Positions 1 to 8,946 of a stretch of 63,744 bases of DNA are shown here, in pieces. Source of the stretch: Burkholderiaceae bacterium (GTDB taxonomy: Bacteria > Pseudomonadota > Gammaproteobacteria > Burkholderiales > Burkholderiaceae_C). A program made the position numbers and the translations under genes. The notes beneath the pieces were generated by a model that worked only from the letters and a program-made list of their open reading frames with translations, was not told where the DNA came from and made no database searches. Location: assembly GCA_019234815.1 (NCBI GenBank), contig JAFALA010000094.1, positions 1-63,744 of the forward strand, read 5' to 3'. How positions within the stretch are numbered: the first letter of the stretch is position 1; each line of letters starts with the position of its first letter.

Positions 1-474
1 CTGCAGCTGGACCCCGAGCGCTATCAGATGGTGTCGCTGGGCCACGAGACGCTATCGCCCTATGCGAAGGCCGACGCGCAGGGCGAGCCGATGTTCCGCC
101 TGCCGGGCCGACCGGGACAGAAGATCCCGTTCCTGAGCTACGCCGCCGGTGCCTACCTGGGCCGGTTGGTCGAGCTCATCGTCAAGGAGGCCGACTGCGC
201 GCTGAACCTGGACGCCATCTACGAGACCGACATGGCCGAAGGCCTCAAGGCCATGGCGCTTGAAGGCCACGGGCTGGCCTTCCTGCCGGCCAGCTCGGTC
301 AGCAAGGAGCTCAAGTCCAGGCGCCTGGTGCAGGCCGCCAAACCTGGCGAGTTCGAGCTCAGCATGGAGCTGCGCATCTACCGCGAACGGCCCGACGTGG
401 CCAAGCGCAGCAAGCCCGCCGCCGTGGCGCTGTGGGATTTCCTGACCCAGGGCAAGCCGCTGGAGTCGGCCTGA
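1..474 (+). CDS. LysR-type transcriptional regulator, C-terminal part (5' truncated by window edge)
   Basis: The reading frame is open from base 1, so the N-terminal helix-turn-helix lies outside the window. The visible ~157 residues fit the end of a LysR substrate-binding domain: the segment around GHGLAFLPASSV matches the usual 'G-G-hydrophobic-LP' strand/turn before the last helices, followed by a basic C-terminus (RPDVAKRSKPA). LysR proteins are cytoplasmic tetramers that bind an effector in this domain. The target genes cannot be told from here. coq7 begins only 10 bp downstream on the same strand, so the two may be co-transcribed, but nothing shows a functional link. The family call is good; the specificity is unknown. 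Confidence 0.75.
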   Translation: MQLDPERYQMVSLGHETLSPYAKADAQGEPMFRLPGRPGQKIPFLSYAAGAYLGRLVELIVKEADCALNLDAIYETDMAEGLKAMALEGHGLAFLPASSVSKELKSRRLVQAAKPGEFELSMELRIYRERPDVAKRSKPAAVALWDFLTQGKPLESA

Positions 475-484
475 ATTTCATTGG

Positions 485-1132
485 ATGGGTGCCGTCGTCA
501 TGGCCTTGGATTTTGCTGACCGTTTGATTTCCTGCCTCGACAAGGGCCTGCGCGTGGCTTTCAGCACGCCCATGGGCTCGCGCGCGTCGCCGGCGCAGCA
601 GGTGCCGGAGGCTGAGTTGAGTACGGACGACAAACAGCTGGCGGGCGCGCTGATGCGCGTCAACCATGTCGGCGAGGTTTGCGCCCAGGCGCTGTACGAC
701 GCCCAAGGCCTGCTGGCCGCCGACGAGGCAAGCCGCGCTCACTTCGAGCAAGCCGCGCAGGAGGAGTGGGACCATCTGGCCTGGACCGACCAGCGCGTGC
801 GCCAGCTCGGCACGCACACCAGCCGGTTGGTGCCGCTCTGGTATGCCGGCGCCTTTGGCATCGGCCTGCTGGCGGGCCTGGGCGGGCGCCAGCGCAGCTA
901 TGGCTTCATGGTGGAAACCGAGCGCCAGGTCGAGGCACACTTGGCCTCGCACCTGGACCGCCTGCCGGCCGCGGACCGCAAGTCGCGCGCCATCGTCGAC
1001 CGCATGCGCGAGGAGGAGGCCCAGCACGCCGGCGCGGCCCTGCAGGCGGGCGGGGCCATCCCGCCCAGGCCGGTTCAGGGGTTGATGCGGATGAGCGCGC
1101 GCGTCATGACGACGGTGGCGCATCGCATTTAA
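485..1132 (+). CDS. coq7: 3-demethoxyubiquinol 3-hydroxylase (Coq7)
   Basis: Di-iron monooxygenase that hydroxylates 3-demethoxyubiquinol in the penultimate steps of ubiquinone synthesis, peripheral to the inner membrane. The product is 215 aa, normal for bacterial Coq7. The family's iron ligands are visible as repeated carboxylate/histidine motifs: MRVNHVGEVCAQALY (E..H region), EEWDHLAW, the ETERQVEAHL helix and MREEEAQHA near the C-terminus. The start at 485 has a weak ribosome site; an in-frame ATG five codons later (500) is equally possible. It converges with the OsmC gene, with two bases between the stop codons. The identification is secure. Confidence 0.93.
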   Translation: MGAVVMALDFADRLISCLDKGLRVAFSTPMGSRASPAQQVPEAELSTDDKQLAGALMRVNHVGEVCAQALYDAQGLLAADEASRAHFEQAAQEEWDHLAWTDQRVRQLGTHTSRLVPLWYAGAFGIGLLAGLGGRQRSYGFMVETERQVEAHLASHLDRLPAADRKSRAIVDRMREEEAQHAGAALQAGGAIPPRPVQGLMRMSARVMTTVAHRI

Positions 1133-1134
1133 GC

Positions 1135-1557
1135 TTAAGCCTCCACCAGCTCCACCGAGGTGCTCATCTGCGCCGTCTTGCCCAGCATGATGCTGGCGGA
1201 GCAGTATTTCTCGTGCGACAGGGCCACGGCGCGCTCGACCGCCTGCAGGTTGAGCCCGCGTCCGCTGACGACGAAATGCATGTGGATCTTGGTGAAGACC
1301 TTGGGGTCGGTCTCGGCGCGCTCGGCCGTCAGCTTGACCTGGCAGCCGCGCACGTCGTGGCGGCCGCGCTTGAGGATCAGCACCACGTCGTAGGCCGTGC
1401 AGCCGCCGGTGCCGGCCAGCACCGTTTCCATGGGCCGCGGCGCGTGGTTGTGCCCGCCGCCCTCCGGCGCGCCGTCCATCGCCAGGACATGGCCGCTGCC
1501 GGTCTCGGCGATGAAGGCCATGCCGCTTTGGCCCATCCAGTTGATCGTGCATTCCAT
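1135..1557 (-). CDS. OsmC family peroxiredoxin-like protein
   Basis: A 140-aa cytoplasmic OsmC/Ohr superfamily protein of the YhfA-like subgroup. Both peroxidatic/resolving cysteines are present: Cys53 in the GTGGCTAYD motif and Cys119 in HEKYCSAS, which is the standard spacing for thiol-dependent hydroperoxide reduction in this fold. The substrate is unknown; YhfA-like members are less studied than Ohr. An AGGAG ribosome site lies just before the ATG. The gene is divergent from pyrC, and 67 bp separate the two starts. Confidence 0.88.
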   Translation of the reverse strand: MECTINWMGQSGMAFIAETGSGHVLAMDGAPEGGGHNHAPRPMETVLAGTGGCTAYDVVLILKRGRHDVRGCQVKLTAERAETDPKVFTKIHMHFVVSGRGLNLQAVERAVALSHEKYCSASIMLGKTAQMSTSVELVEA

Positions 1558-1605
1558 CGAGGGTGCTCCTTCTATCGGGTGTGGCTGGAATTATGCGATG
1601 AGCGC

Positions 1606-1624
1606 GGTGCGACAATTCCGCACC
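1606..1624 (+). promoter_or_regulatory. Hairpin immediately before the pyrC start codon
   Basis: GGTGCG (1606-1611) and CGCACC (1619-1624) form a perfect 6-bp stem with a 7-nt loop, ending one base before the pyrC ATG at 1625. No other Shine-Dalgarno-like sequence precedes pyrC, so the GGTG strand is the only candidate and it would be paired. In enteric bacteria pyrC translation is controlled by a leader hairpin that hides the ribosome site when CTP is high. A similar role here is only an inference from position. Confidence 0.4.
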
Positions 1625-2674
1625 ATGAATGCCCCCGCCTCGAACCCCACCACGCTCACCATCACTCGGCCCGACGACTGGCATCTGCACCTGCGCGACG
1701 GCGCGGCCATGCACAGCGTGCTGCCCTACACGGCGCGCCAGTTTGCGCGTGCCATCGTCATGCCGAACCTGAAGCCGCCCGTTACCACGGCGGCGCAGGC
1801 CGCCGAGTACCGCAGCCGCATCCTGGCCGCGCTCCCCGCAGGCGTGCAGTTCGAGCCCTTGATGACGCTGTACCTGACCGACAACACGCCGCCCGAGGAA
1901 GCCGCGCGCGCCAAGGCGGCCGGCGCCGTGGCCTTCAAGCTCTATCCGGCCGGCGCCACCACCAACAGCGATGCCGGCGTGACCGACATCCGCAAGACCT
2001 ACGCCACGCTCGAGGCGATGCAGCGCGAGGGCCTGCTGCTGCTGGTGCACGGCGAGGTGACCGATCCGGACATCGACGTGTTCGACCGCGAGGCCGTGTT
2101 CATCGACCGCGTGATGACGCCGCTGCGGCGCGACTTCCCCGAGCTCAAGGTGGTGTTCGAACACATCACGACGCAGGAAGCCGCCCAGTACGTCAGCCAG
2201 GCCGACGCCTACACCGCCGCCACGCTGACGCCGCAGCACTTGCTCTACAACCGCAACGCCATCTTCACCGGCGGCCTGCGTCCGCATTACTACTGCCTGC
2301 CGGTGCTCAAGCGCGAGGTGCATCGCCAGGCCCTGATCCAGGCGGCGACCTCGGGCAGCAGCAAGTTCTTCCTCGGCACCGACAGTGCACCGCACGCCGC
2401 CGTCATGAAGGAAAACTCAGTCTGCGGCGCCGGCTGCTTCACGGCGCTGTCGGCGCTGGAGCTGTATGCCGAGGCCTTCGAGGCCATGGGGGCCTTGCAG
2501 CATTTCGAGGCTTTTGCCAGCTTCAACGGCGCCGACTTCTACGGCCTGCCGCGCAACACCGAGCGCGTCACGCTGGTGAAGCAGCCCTGGACCCTGCCCG
2601 ACAGCGTGCCTTTCGGCGACGCGCAGCTCAAGCCTTTGCGCGCCGGCGAGCAACTGCACTGGAAGCTGGGCTGA
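1625..2674 (+). CDS. pyrC: Dihydroorotase (class II, PyrC)
   Basis: Zinc amidohydrolase that cyclises N-carbamoyl-aspartate to dihydroorotate in de novo pyrimidine synthesis. It is 349 aa, the usual length of the E. coli-type enzyme. Metal ligands are visible: HLHL at residues 20-23, the carboxylated lysine Lys105 in [13 protein letters not shown], then HGE, EHITT and the catalytic aspartate in GTDSAPH. The ATG at 1625 was chosen because it is the first start after the divergent promoter region and matches the family N-terminus. Cytoplasmic; transcribed alone, with a leader hairpin overlapping the ribosome binding region. Confidence 0.96.
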   Translation: MNAPASNPTTLTITRPDDWHLHLRDGAAMHSVLPYTARQFARAIVMPNLKPPVTTAAQAAEYRSRILAALPAGVQFEPLMTLYLTDNTPPEEAARAKAAGAVAFKLYPAGATTNSDAGVTDIRKTYATLEAMQREGLLLLVHGEVTDPDIDVFDREAVFIDRVMTPLRRDFPELKVVFEHITTQEAAQYVSQADAYTAATLTPQHLLYNRNAIFTGGLRPHYYCLPVLKREVHRQALIQAATSGSSKFFLGTDSAPHAAVMKENSVCGAGCFTALSALELYAEAFEAMGALQHFEAFASFNGADFYGLPRNTERVTLVKQPWTLPDSVPFGDAQLKPLRAGEQLHWKLG

Positions 2675-2737
2675 ACCACGCAGCAAACACGCTAGCATCG
2701 GGCCCTACACAATCTGGTGGAGCCCGATTTGCCCAAG

Positions 2738-4123
2738 ATGCGCGCTGATTCTTGCCGACCCTGGTCCATGTTGATCCTGCGGGCCGGCATGGCGTTGATG
2801 GCCTTGATGCCGCCCTTGCCGGCTGGCGCCGTGCAGGCCCAGGGCGCGCCCGCCGTCGAAGCAGCGTCGGCGCCGACCGGGAACATCAGCAGCACACGCG
2901 ACACCGTCGTCTCCGATTCCGCGCGCCGCCTCTACGAGCGCTCGCGCACGCAGCTGCTGCAGATCCGCACCCTGCTGAAAACGCAGGACAGCCAGGCGTC
3001 GGTGGGCTCCGGCTTCGTCGTCAGCGAGGCCGGACACGTGATCACCAACTACCACGTGGTCAGCCAATACGCGCTGGAGCCGGACCGCTACCGCCTGCGC
3101 TACGCCAGCACCGAAGGCGCCAGCGGCGAGCTGGAGCTGCTGGACTTCGACGTGCGCCGCGACCTGGCCCTGCTGCGGGTCAAGGGCTACAGGGCGGACG
3201 CGGCCTTGAAGTTCAGGCCGCAGCAGCAGGCCTTGTCCAAGGGCGACCGGCTCTATTCCATGGGCAATCCGCACGACGTGGCCTTTGCCGTGGTCGAGGG
3301 CAACTACAACGGCCTGGTCGACCGCAGCATGGATCCGCTGATCTATTACTCAGGCGCCATCAACGCGGGCATGAGCGGCGGACCGGTGGTCGACGAGGAG
3401 GGCAGGGTCACGGGCGTCAACGTCTCGGCCATGATCCTGGCGCAGCAGATGAGCTTCCTGGTCCCGGCGACCTACGCCGAAAGCCTGCTGGCGCGCAGCC
3501 GCGACGCGCAGCCCATCACGCGTCCGGCCTGGGGCCGCGTCAGCGAGCAGTTGCTGCGCTACCAGGACGAGCTGGTCACGCGATTCCTGGCGCAGCCCTG
3601 GCGCATGGTCAGCCAGCAGCGCTACCAACTGCCCGTGCCGCAGGAAGAATTCATGCGCTGCTGGGGCCGCGGCACGGGCGCCGACGCCAAGGGTCTGCAG
3701 TTCCAGCGCTCGCAGTGCCGCATGGAGCATGCGCTGTTCGTCAGCGGCGAGATGCAGACCGGCTACCTGGACATGGCGCACGAGGTCTACGACGGCGCCA
3801 AGCTCGGTGCACTGCGCTTTTCGCGCCAGTACGCCGCGAGCTTCCGCAACGAGGCCCTGGGCCAAGCCGACCGCCATCGCACGGCACCGTTCTGCCGCGA
3901 GAACTTCGTGCAGCGTGACGGCCTGCCTCTGCGCGCGGTGGCCTGCATGCGGGCCTATCGCAAGCTGGGCGGTTTGTACGACCTGACGGTGCTGGTGACC
4001 ACGGTCGATGCATCGACCCAGGGGGCGCTGGGTCGCTTCGATGCCAAGGGCGTCAGCTTCGACAACGCGCTCAAGCTCACGAGCCATTACCTGGAGGGCT
4101 TTGCATGGAGCAAGCCGCAATGA
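2738..4123 (+). CDS. Secreted trypsin-like serine protease with a C-terminal domain of unknown function
   Basis: Residues 1-40 hold a signal peptide or N-terminal anchor: a short basic stretch, a hydrophobic run (MLILRAGMALMALMPPL) and a small-residue site (AGAVQAQG). A chymotrypsin/DegP-type protease domain follows. Numbered from the ATG at 2738, the triad is His106 (ITNYHVV), Asp142 (RRDLALLRV) and Ser213 (NAGMSGGPVVD). No PDZ domain follows; the last ~220 residues match nothing I recognise and contain four cysteines that could form disulfides in the periplasm. A GTG at 2717 would add seven residues. The gene overlaps the FHA protein gene by 19 bp, so the two are probably made together. Substrate unknown. 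Confidence 0.8.
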   Translation: MRADSCRPWSMLILRAGMALMALMPPLPAGAVQAQGAPAVEAASAPTGNISSTRDTVVSDSARRLYERSRTQLLQIRTLLKTQDSQASVGSGFVVSEAGHVITNYHVVSQYALEPDRYRLRYASTEGASGELELLDFDVRRDLALLRVKGYRADAALKFRPQQQALSKGDRLYSMGNPHDVAFAVVEGNYNGLVDRSMDPLIYYSGAINAGMSGGPVVDEEGRVTGVNVSAMILAQQMSFLVPATYAESLLARSRDAQPITRPAWGRVSEQLLRYQDELVTRFLAQPWRMVSQQRYQLPVPQEEFMRCWGRGTGADAKGLQFQRSQCRMEHALFVSGEMQTGYLDMAHEVYDGAKLGALRFSRQYAASFRNEALGQADRHRTAPFCRENFVQRDGLPLRAVACMRAYRKLGGLYDLTVLVTTVDASTQGALGRFDAKGVSFDNALKLTSHYLEGFAWSKPQ

Positions 4124-5109
4124 GCCGGGCCGTGGCGATCGAGGTGCTGGACCACGATGGGCAGCCGCGCTGGATCCACAAGGTCCAGGCCTGGCCCTTG
4201 CGCATCGGGCGTTCGCCCGACTGCGACCTGGTGCTGGACGATCCGCACCTGGCGGGCGAGCACGCCTTGCTGTACTGGGACGATGCCGGCGGGCGACTGA
4301 GCGTGCAATTGCAGCCCAGCGTGAACGGCGGCTGGCTGGGCGAACAGGCCCTGCAAATTGGCCAGGCCGTGGAATGGCCGGATGCCAGGGTATTGACGCT
4401 GGGCCTGAGCCGCTTGCGCGTGCGCAGCCTGAGGCAGGGCCTGGCGCCCGAGCGGGCTTTGCCAGCGGCGGGGCGCGCCTCGCCATGGCGCCGCGCCTGG
4501 GTGCCCGCCATGGTCTTGCTGTGGGCCTGGTTGCTCTGGTTCGATCAATGGGCCTCGGTGGACCCGGGCACGGCCTGGGTCGAGTTTGTCGGCCCGGTGC
4601 TGGCGCCGCTGGGCGTGGCCGCTGTGTGGTCGGCGACCTGGGCCTTGGTGACGCAGGTGTTCAGGCGCTGGTTCGCCTATGCCGAACACCTCAAGCGCAC
4701 GCTGGTCTGCGTGCTGGCGCTGCATTTGATCGGCATGCTGCTGCCCAACCTGGCCTATGCGCTCAATGTGCCGCGCCTGATGGCCCTGGACACCTTGCTT
4801 TTCCCGGTCGGGCTGGCGCTGTTGCTGTGGTGGCAGGCCAGGCTGGTCTGGCCGCGCGCCGAGCGGGCTTTGGGCCTGTCCTTGGGCCTGATGCTGCTGC
4901 TGGGCCTGGGCGTGACGGTGGCCAAGCGCCAGGAGCAGCAGCATTGGTTCGGCCCCAGCTACTTGAGCGCGCTGCCGCCGCCGGTGTTCCGTCTCGCTGC
5001 GCCTCAGCCGCCGCAGGCGCTGATCGATTCCTTGCGGCCGCTGGAAGCGCAGCTGCGCCGGCAGGCGGAGAAGGACAACGATGGGCCCAGCCAGGACGGC
5101 AATGAGTGA
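4105..5109 (+). CDS. FHA-domain integral membrane protein
   Basis: The N-terminal ~110 residues are a forkhead-associated domain (RIGRSPDCDLVLDD, then GEHALL and NGGWLG). The conserved Ser-Arg that contacts phosphothreonine in ordinary FHA domains (SRxH) is replaced: the sequence reads HLAGEHA, so phosphopeptide binding may be lost or altered. Residues ~130-290 contain about five hydrophobic segments, followed by a Pro-rich and charged tail. The start at 4105 has a strong GGAGGG site 6 bp upstream; an alternative ATG at 4120 would give an ATGA overlap. It sits directly behind the secreted protease, suggesting a cytoplasmic-sensor/periplasmic-protease pair. Function unknown. Confidence 0.72.
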   Translation: MEQAAMSRAVAIEVLDHDGQPRWIHKVQAWPLRIGRSPDCDLVLDDPHLAGEHALLYWDDAGGRLSVQLQPSVNGGWLGEQALQIGQAVEWPDARVLTLGLSRLRVRSLRQGLAPERALPAAGRASPWRRAWVPAMVLLWAWLLWFDQWASVDPGTAWVEFVGPVLAPLGVAAVWSATWALVTQVFRRWFAYAEHLKRTLVCVLALHLIGMLLPNLAYALNVPRLMALDTLLFPVGLALLLWWQARLVWPRAERALGLSLGLMLLLGLGVTVAKRQEQQHWFGPSYLSALPPPVFRLAAPQPPQALIDSLRPLEAQLRRQAEKDNDGPSQDGNE

Positions 5110-5120
5110 CTGCGGACCCT

Positions 5121-5155
5121 CGCCCGTGGGCACACGGGCGATCCCCGAGGGGATC
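5121..5155. terminator. Two adjacent hairpins between convergent genes
   Basis: CGCCCGTG/CACGGGCG (5121-5128 and 5133-5140, 4-nt loop) is directly followed by GATCCCC/GGGGATC (5140-5146 and 5149-5155, 2-nt loop). They lie between the convergent FHA and cysK genes, where a bidirectional terminator is expected. Neither stem is followed by a T tract, so termination is inferred from position only. Confidence 0.4.
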
Positions 5156-5163
5156 AAGCCTGA

Positions 5164-6078
5164 TCAGGCGGGCAGGAAGCCGTCCACCGACAGGTAGCGT
5201 TCGCCGGTGTCGTAATTGAAGCCCAGCACGCGCGCTTGGCGGCCCAGCTCGGGCAGTTTCTGGGCAATGGCGGCGAGCGTGGCGCCGCTGGAAATGCCGA
5301 CCAGCAGGCCTTCTTCGCGGGCGCAGCGGCGGCCGTATTCGCGTGCGGCTTCGGCCTCGACCTGGATCACGCCGTCCAGCAGGCTGGTGTGCAGGTTTTC
5401 GGGGATGAAGCCTGCGCCAATGCCCTGGATGGGGTGGGGCGAGGGCGCGCCGCCGCTGATGACCGGCGAGGCGCTGGGTTCGACAGCAAACACCTTGAAC
5501 TGGGGCCAGGCCGCTTTCAGGACCTGGGCGCAGCCGGTGATGTGCCCGCCCGTGCCCACGCCGGTGATCAGGGCGTCCAGGCCCTCGGGGAAGTCGCGCA
5601 GGATTTCCTGTGCGGTGGTCTTCACGTGCACGGCAATATTGGCCGGGTTGGTGAACTGCTGCGGTATCCACGCGCCGGGTGTTGCAGCCTGCAACTCCTG
5701 GGCGCGGGCAATGGCCCCTTTCATGCCCTTCTCGCGCGGCGTCAGGTCGAAGCTGGCGCCGTAGGCCAGCATCAGGCGACGGCGCTCAATGGACATGCTG
5801 TCCGGCATCACCAGCACCAGCTTGTAGCCCTTGACCGCGGCCACCATGGCCAGGCCCACGCCGGTGTTGCCCGAGGTCGGCTCGATGATGGTGCCGCCCG
5901 GCTTGAGCAGGCCCTTTTCTTCAGCGTCTTCGACCATGGCCAGGGCAATGCGGTCCTTGATCGAGCCGCCGGGGTTGCTGCGCTCCGACTTGATCCACAC
6001 CTGATGCTCGCCGAACAGGCGTTGAATGCGGATGTGGGGGGTGTTGCCGATGCTGGCGAGGACATTGTCGAATCTCAT
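5164..6078 (-). CDS. cysK: Cysteine synthase A (O-acetylserine sulfhydrylase)
   Basis: PLP enzyme joining O-acetylserine and sulfide to make cysteine, cytoplasmic. 304 aa. The PLP lysine is Lys41 in NPGGSIKDR; the substrate loop [11 protein letters not shown], the phosphate-binding loop [10 protein letters not shown] and the C-terminal ISSGA are all present. The region [15 protein letters not shown] is typical of CysK rather than CysM. The start at 6078 has a GGAG site five bases upstream; a longer reading frame would run into the rnpB gene and is rejected. It is divergent from rnpB, with about 60 bp between. Confidence 0.92.
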   Translation of the reverse strand: MRFDNVLASIGNTPHIRIQRLFGEHQVWIKSERSNPGGSIKDRIALAMVEDAEEKGLLKPGGTIIEPTSGNTGVGLAMVAAVKGYKLVLVMPDSMSIERRRLMLAYGASFDLTPREKGMKGAIARAQELQAATPGAWIPQQFTNPANIAVHVKTTAQEILRDFPEGLDALITGVGTGGHITGCAQVLKAAWPQFKVFAVEPSASPVISGGAPSPHPIQGIGAGFIPENLHTSLLDGVIQVEAEAAREYGRRCAREEGLLVGISSGATLAAIAQKLPELGRQARVLGFNYDTGERYLSVDGFLPA

Positions 6079-6141
6079 GGGGTCTCCGGTCGAAAACGGG
6101 GTGAAGGCTGAGGTGTGAGGGGATCGGGGATAATTGTGCCC

Positions 6142-6591
6142 GTGGAGCAAGTCAGACCGCCGCTGGTGCAAGCGTGGAAACACGGCACTGGAGGAAGGTC
6201 CGGACTGCATAGAGCAGCGTAGCAGCTAACGGCTGCCCGGCGCGAGCCGAGGATCAGAGCAACAGAGACGAGTCGAAGTAGGCGACATCAGCACGGAGTG
6301 GTCTACGAGGGGGTGGCGCAAGCCGCCCGTCCTTGAGGCGCAAGCCTCGAGGACTTGGGCATTAGCCCAAACCTCGTAGCACCCGAAGCGGGCGCCGCCC
6401 GCTTCGGGTGAAACGGGCAATCTCTACGCGCAGCAACACCAAGTAGGCCAGCGTTGATGCGGCTCGCAGAGCTGGCGGGTAGGTGGCACCGAGCCGTGCA
6501 GTGATGCACGGCCAAGAGGAATGGCGGTCACGGATGGCGGGTCCGCAAGGGCCCGCCTCTGCACAGAATCCGGCCTATCGACTTGCTCCAC
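6142..6591 (+). ncRNA. rnpB: RNase P RNA component (type A)
   Basis: Catalytic RNA that removes 5' leaders from pre-tRNAs. The two universally conserved blocks are present: GAGGAAGGTCCGGACT (6191-6206) and CAGAATCCGGCCTATCG (about 6563-6579), which pair to form helix P4. The ends are complementary: GTGGAGCAAGTC near 6142-6153 and GACTTGCTCCAC at 6580-6591, forming helix P1 and fixing the ends to within a base or so. The ~450-nt length is normal or slightly long for a proteobacterial type A RNA. A GATAAT at 6129-6134 is a plausible -10 element; no clear -35 is seen. No obvious U-rich terminator follows. Confidence 0.95.
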
Positions 6592-6657
6592 ATTTTCGAT
6601 GCGCGAATTTCCATTCTCGAATTCATTCCAAGCCTTTGTGTTGCCGGAGCCACATTG

Positions 6658-7863
6658 ATGAACCCTGATGCCAGCCAGTTGTGGCGCGGGCCGCGCTGGG
6701 CGCTGGCCATTCTCCTGGCCTGCCTGGGCATGGTCGGGCCGTTCTCGATCGACACCTACCTGCCCGCCTTCACGGGCATCGCCGGCTCCTTGCAGGCCAC
6801 GCCGGTGCAGATGCAGCAGACCCTGTCGGGCTACCTGCTCGGCTTCGCGGTGATGAACTTGTTCCACGGCGCGCTGTCCGACAGCTTCGGCCGCCGGCCG
6901 CTGGTGCTGCTCGGCACGGCGGTGTTCACGCTGGCCTCCATGGGTTGCGCGCTCTCCGGCAGCATTGCCCACCTGATCTTCTTCCGCACCCTGCAGGGCA
7001 TGTCGTCGGGCGCGGGCGTGGTGGTGTCGCGGGCCATCATCCGCGACATGTTCCCGCCCTCGGAGGCGCAGCGCGTGATGTCGCAGGTGACGATCTTCTT
7101 CGGCGTGGCGCCGGCCGTCGCGCCCATGGTGGGCGGCTTTCTCTACGTGCACAGCGACTGGCATTCGATCTTCTGGTTCCTGGTGCTGGTGGGCACGGCG
7201 CTGTGGGTGGCGAACTGGCGCCTGCTGCCCGAAACCCTGCACCAGGAACTGGCGCAGCCCTTCCACGTGGGCAACCTGTTGCGCGGTTACGCGAAGCTGT
7301 GCAGCAGCCGCCGCTTCATCCTGCTGGCGCTGGCCAGCGGCGTACCCTTCAATGGCGTGTTCCTCTATGTGCTGGCCGCGCCGGTGTTCGTGGGCCAGCA
7401 CCTGGGACTGGCGCCGACGCAGTTCTTCTGGTTTTTCTGCTTCAACATCGGCGGCATCATGGCGGGGGCCTGGGTCAGCGGCCGGCTGGCGGGGCGCATC
7501 CGCCCGAAGACGCAGATCCGCCATGGCTTTGTGGTCATGGTGCTGATGGCCGTCCTGAACGTCATACTGAACCTGCTGCTGAAGCCTTCTCCGTTCTGGG
7601 CCTTTCCCGTCTTGTTTGCATTTGCCTTCGGTTGGGCGCTGATGGTGCCCGTTGTGACCTTGATGGCGCTGGACCAGGCGCCCGACCGGCGCGGCATGGC
7701 CTCGTCGCTGCAGTCCTGCATCGGCAGCGCGGCCAATGGGCTGGTGGCGGGCCTGGTCGTGCCGCTGGTGATGCATTCGACCTTGCAGCTGGCGCTTGCG
7801 TCGGCGGGACTGATGTCGATCGGCCTGGTGTCGTGGCTGTGGATCAAGCGCGAGCTGCCCTGA
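6658..7863 (+). CDS. Bcr/CflA family multidrug efflux MFS transporter
   Basis: A 401-aa major facilitator protein with about 12 hydrophobic segments, in the inner membrane. Drug/proton antiporter signatures are visible: PFSIDTYLPAF in the first helix, typical of the Bcr/CflA group, and motif A as GALSDSFGRRPLVLLG after the second helix. Bcr-type pumps export drugs such as bicyclomycin, or sulfonamides and amino acids such as cysteine; the substrate here is unknown. The ATG at 6658 was chosen because it has a GGAG site 8 bp upstream; an upstream TTG would lie inside rnpB. Confidence 0.88.
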   Translation: MNPDASQLWRGPRWALAILLACLGMVGPFSIDTYLPAFTGIAGSLQATPVQMQQTLSGYLLGFAVMNLFHGALSDSFGRRPLVLLGTAVFTLASMGCALSGSIAHLIFFRTLQGMSSGAGVVVSRAIIRDMFPPSEAQRVMSQVTIFFGVAPAVAPMVGGFLYVHSDWHSIFWFLVLVGTALWVANWRLLPETLHQELAQPFHVGNLLRGYAKLCSSRRFILLALASGVPFNGVFLYVLAAPVFVGQHLGLAPTQFFWFFCFNIGGIMAGAWVSGRLAGRIRPKTQIRHGFVVMVLMAVLNVILNLLLKPSPFWAFPVLFAFAFGWALMVPVVTLMALDQAPDRRGMASSLQSCIGSAANGLVAGLVVPLVMHSTLQLALASAGLMSIGLVSWLWIKRELP

Positions 7864-7962
7864 TCCGGTTCAAGCTTGGCGCCCGGGTGTCGAAATCAAG
7901 CGGTAGTGGCAAGAGACATGAGCGGTTGTTGATCAGCGACTTTTGGCTTCCAAGGAGCATTC

Positions 7963-8946
7963 ATGGCGGGTTTTGACGTGAAGCGCGGCGGCGCGCGAGC
8001 CTTGGCGGTGGCGCTGCTGGGCTGGACGCTGGCAGCCGCAATGGCCGCGGCCGCCAAGGAGGCGACGCCAGAGCCTGCTGCCGCGTCGGCGCCCGAGGAT
8101 TCGCCGTCGGTGCTGCGCCAGCGGCTGGCCGAGCGGCTGGCGCAAAAAGGCGACTCGGCGCCGGTCAAGGTCGCCACCCACGGCGGCAAACCAGAGCACG
8201 CGGGCCGGGACACGGGCAAGAAGTCCGAAGCCAAGAAGGCGGACGCCAAGGAGGCCGCCGCCGCGCACCGCGACCTGCATTGGTCGTACGAGGGCGTCAC
8301 GGGGCCCGAGCATTGGGCCGAACTCAACCCGGAGTTCCGGCAATGCGCAAGCGGCCAGCGCCAGAGCCCGATCGACGTGCGTGACACGATCAAGGTTGAT
8401 CTCGAGCCGATCCAGATCGACTACCACCCCACCGCGTTTTCAGTCGTCGACAACGGCCACACGGTGCAGGTCAACCTCAAGCCCGGCAATGCCATCCAGG
8501 TGATGGGGCGCCGCTATGAACTGCTGGAGTTCCATTTTCACCGACCCAGCGAGGAGCGCATCAACGGCCGCCAGTTCGACATGGAGGCGCATCTGGTGCA
8601 CAAGGACGCCGAAGGCCATCTGGCCGTGATCGCCGTGGAGCTCGAACGGGGCCACGACCAGCCCGTCGTGCAGACGGTTTGGAACAACCTGCCGCTCGAG
8701 AAGAACGAGGAGCTGGCGGCGCAGGTGCTGCTGGACCCTGCACTGCTGCTGCCGCAGGACAAGTCCTACTTCACCTACATGGGTTCCTTGACGACGCCGC
8801 CGTGCAGCGAAGGAGTGTTGTGGATGGTGATGCGCCAGCCGGTGGAGGCTTCGGCGCAGGAGCTGGCGATCTTCGGCAAGCTCTATCCCATGAATGCGCG
8901 GCCGCTGCAGGACCTGTCCGCGCGCCTGATCAAGGAATCCAACTAG
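7963..8946 (+). CDS. Alpha-carbonic anhydrase, secreted, with a long charged linker
   Basis: Zinc enzyme interconverting CO2 and bicarbonate, probably periplasmic. Residues 1-30 are a signal peptide (basic start, then [19 protein letters not shown]). Residues ~31-105 are a low-complexity linker rich in Ala, Lys and Glu. The catalytic domain starts near [13 protein letters not shown]; the zinc ligands are His191, His193 (EFHFHRPSE) and His210 (MEAHLVH), and the [15 protein letters not shown] strand carries the gatekeeper threonine. The catalytic domain is of normal length. AAGGAG precedes the ATG. The stop codon overlaps by two bases the stop codon of the convergent kinase gene. Confidence 0.92.
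   Translation: MAGFDVKRGGARALAVALLGWTLAAAMAAAAKEATPEPAAASAPEDSPSVLRQRLAERLAQKGDSAPVKVATHGGKPEHAGRDTGKKSEAKKADAKEAAAAHRDLHWSYEGVTGPEHWAELNPEFRQCASGQRQSPIDVRDTIKVDLEPIQIDYHPTAFSVVDNGHTVQVNLKPGNAIQVMGRRYELLEFHFHRPSEERINGRQFDMEAHLVHKDAEGHLAVIAVELERGHDQPVVQTVWNNLPLEKNEELAAQVLLDPALLLPQDKSYFTYMGSLTTPPCSEGVLWMVMRQPVEASAQELAIFGKLYPMNARPLQDLSARLIKESN

Noticed and set aside
6226-6515. Short minus-strand frames and a TTG start at 6583 within or at the end of rnpB
   Set aside because: They lie in the RNase P RNA, whose conserved blocks and end pairing are clear; the transporter has a proper start at 6658.
7863-7962. Possible small gene or RNA between the efflux pump and the carbonic anhydrase genes
   Set aside because: Only ~100 bp with no hairpin, start codon with ribosome site or repeat; ordinary spacer.
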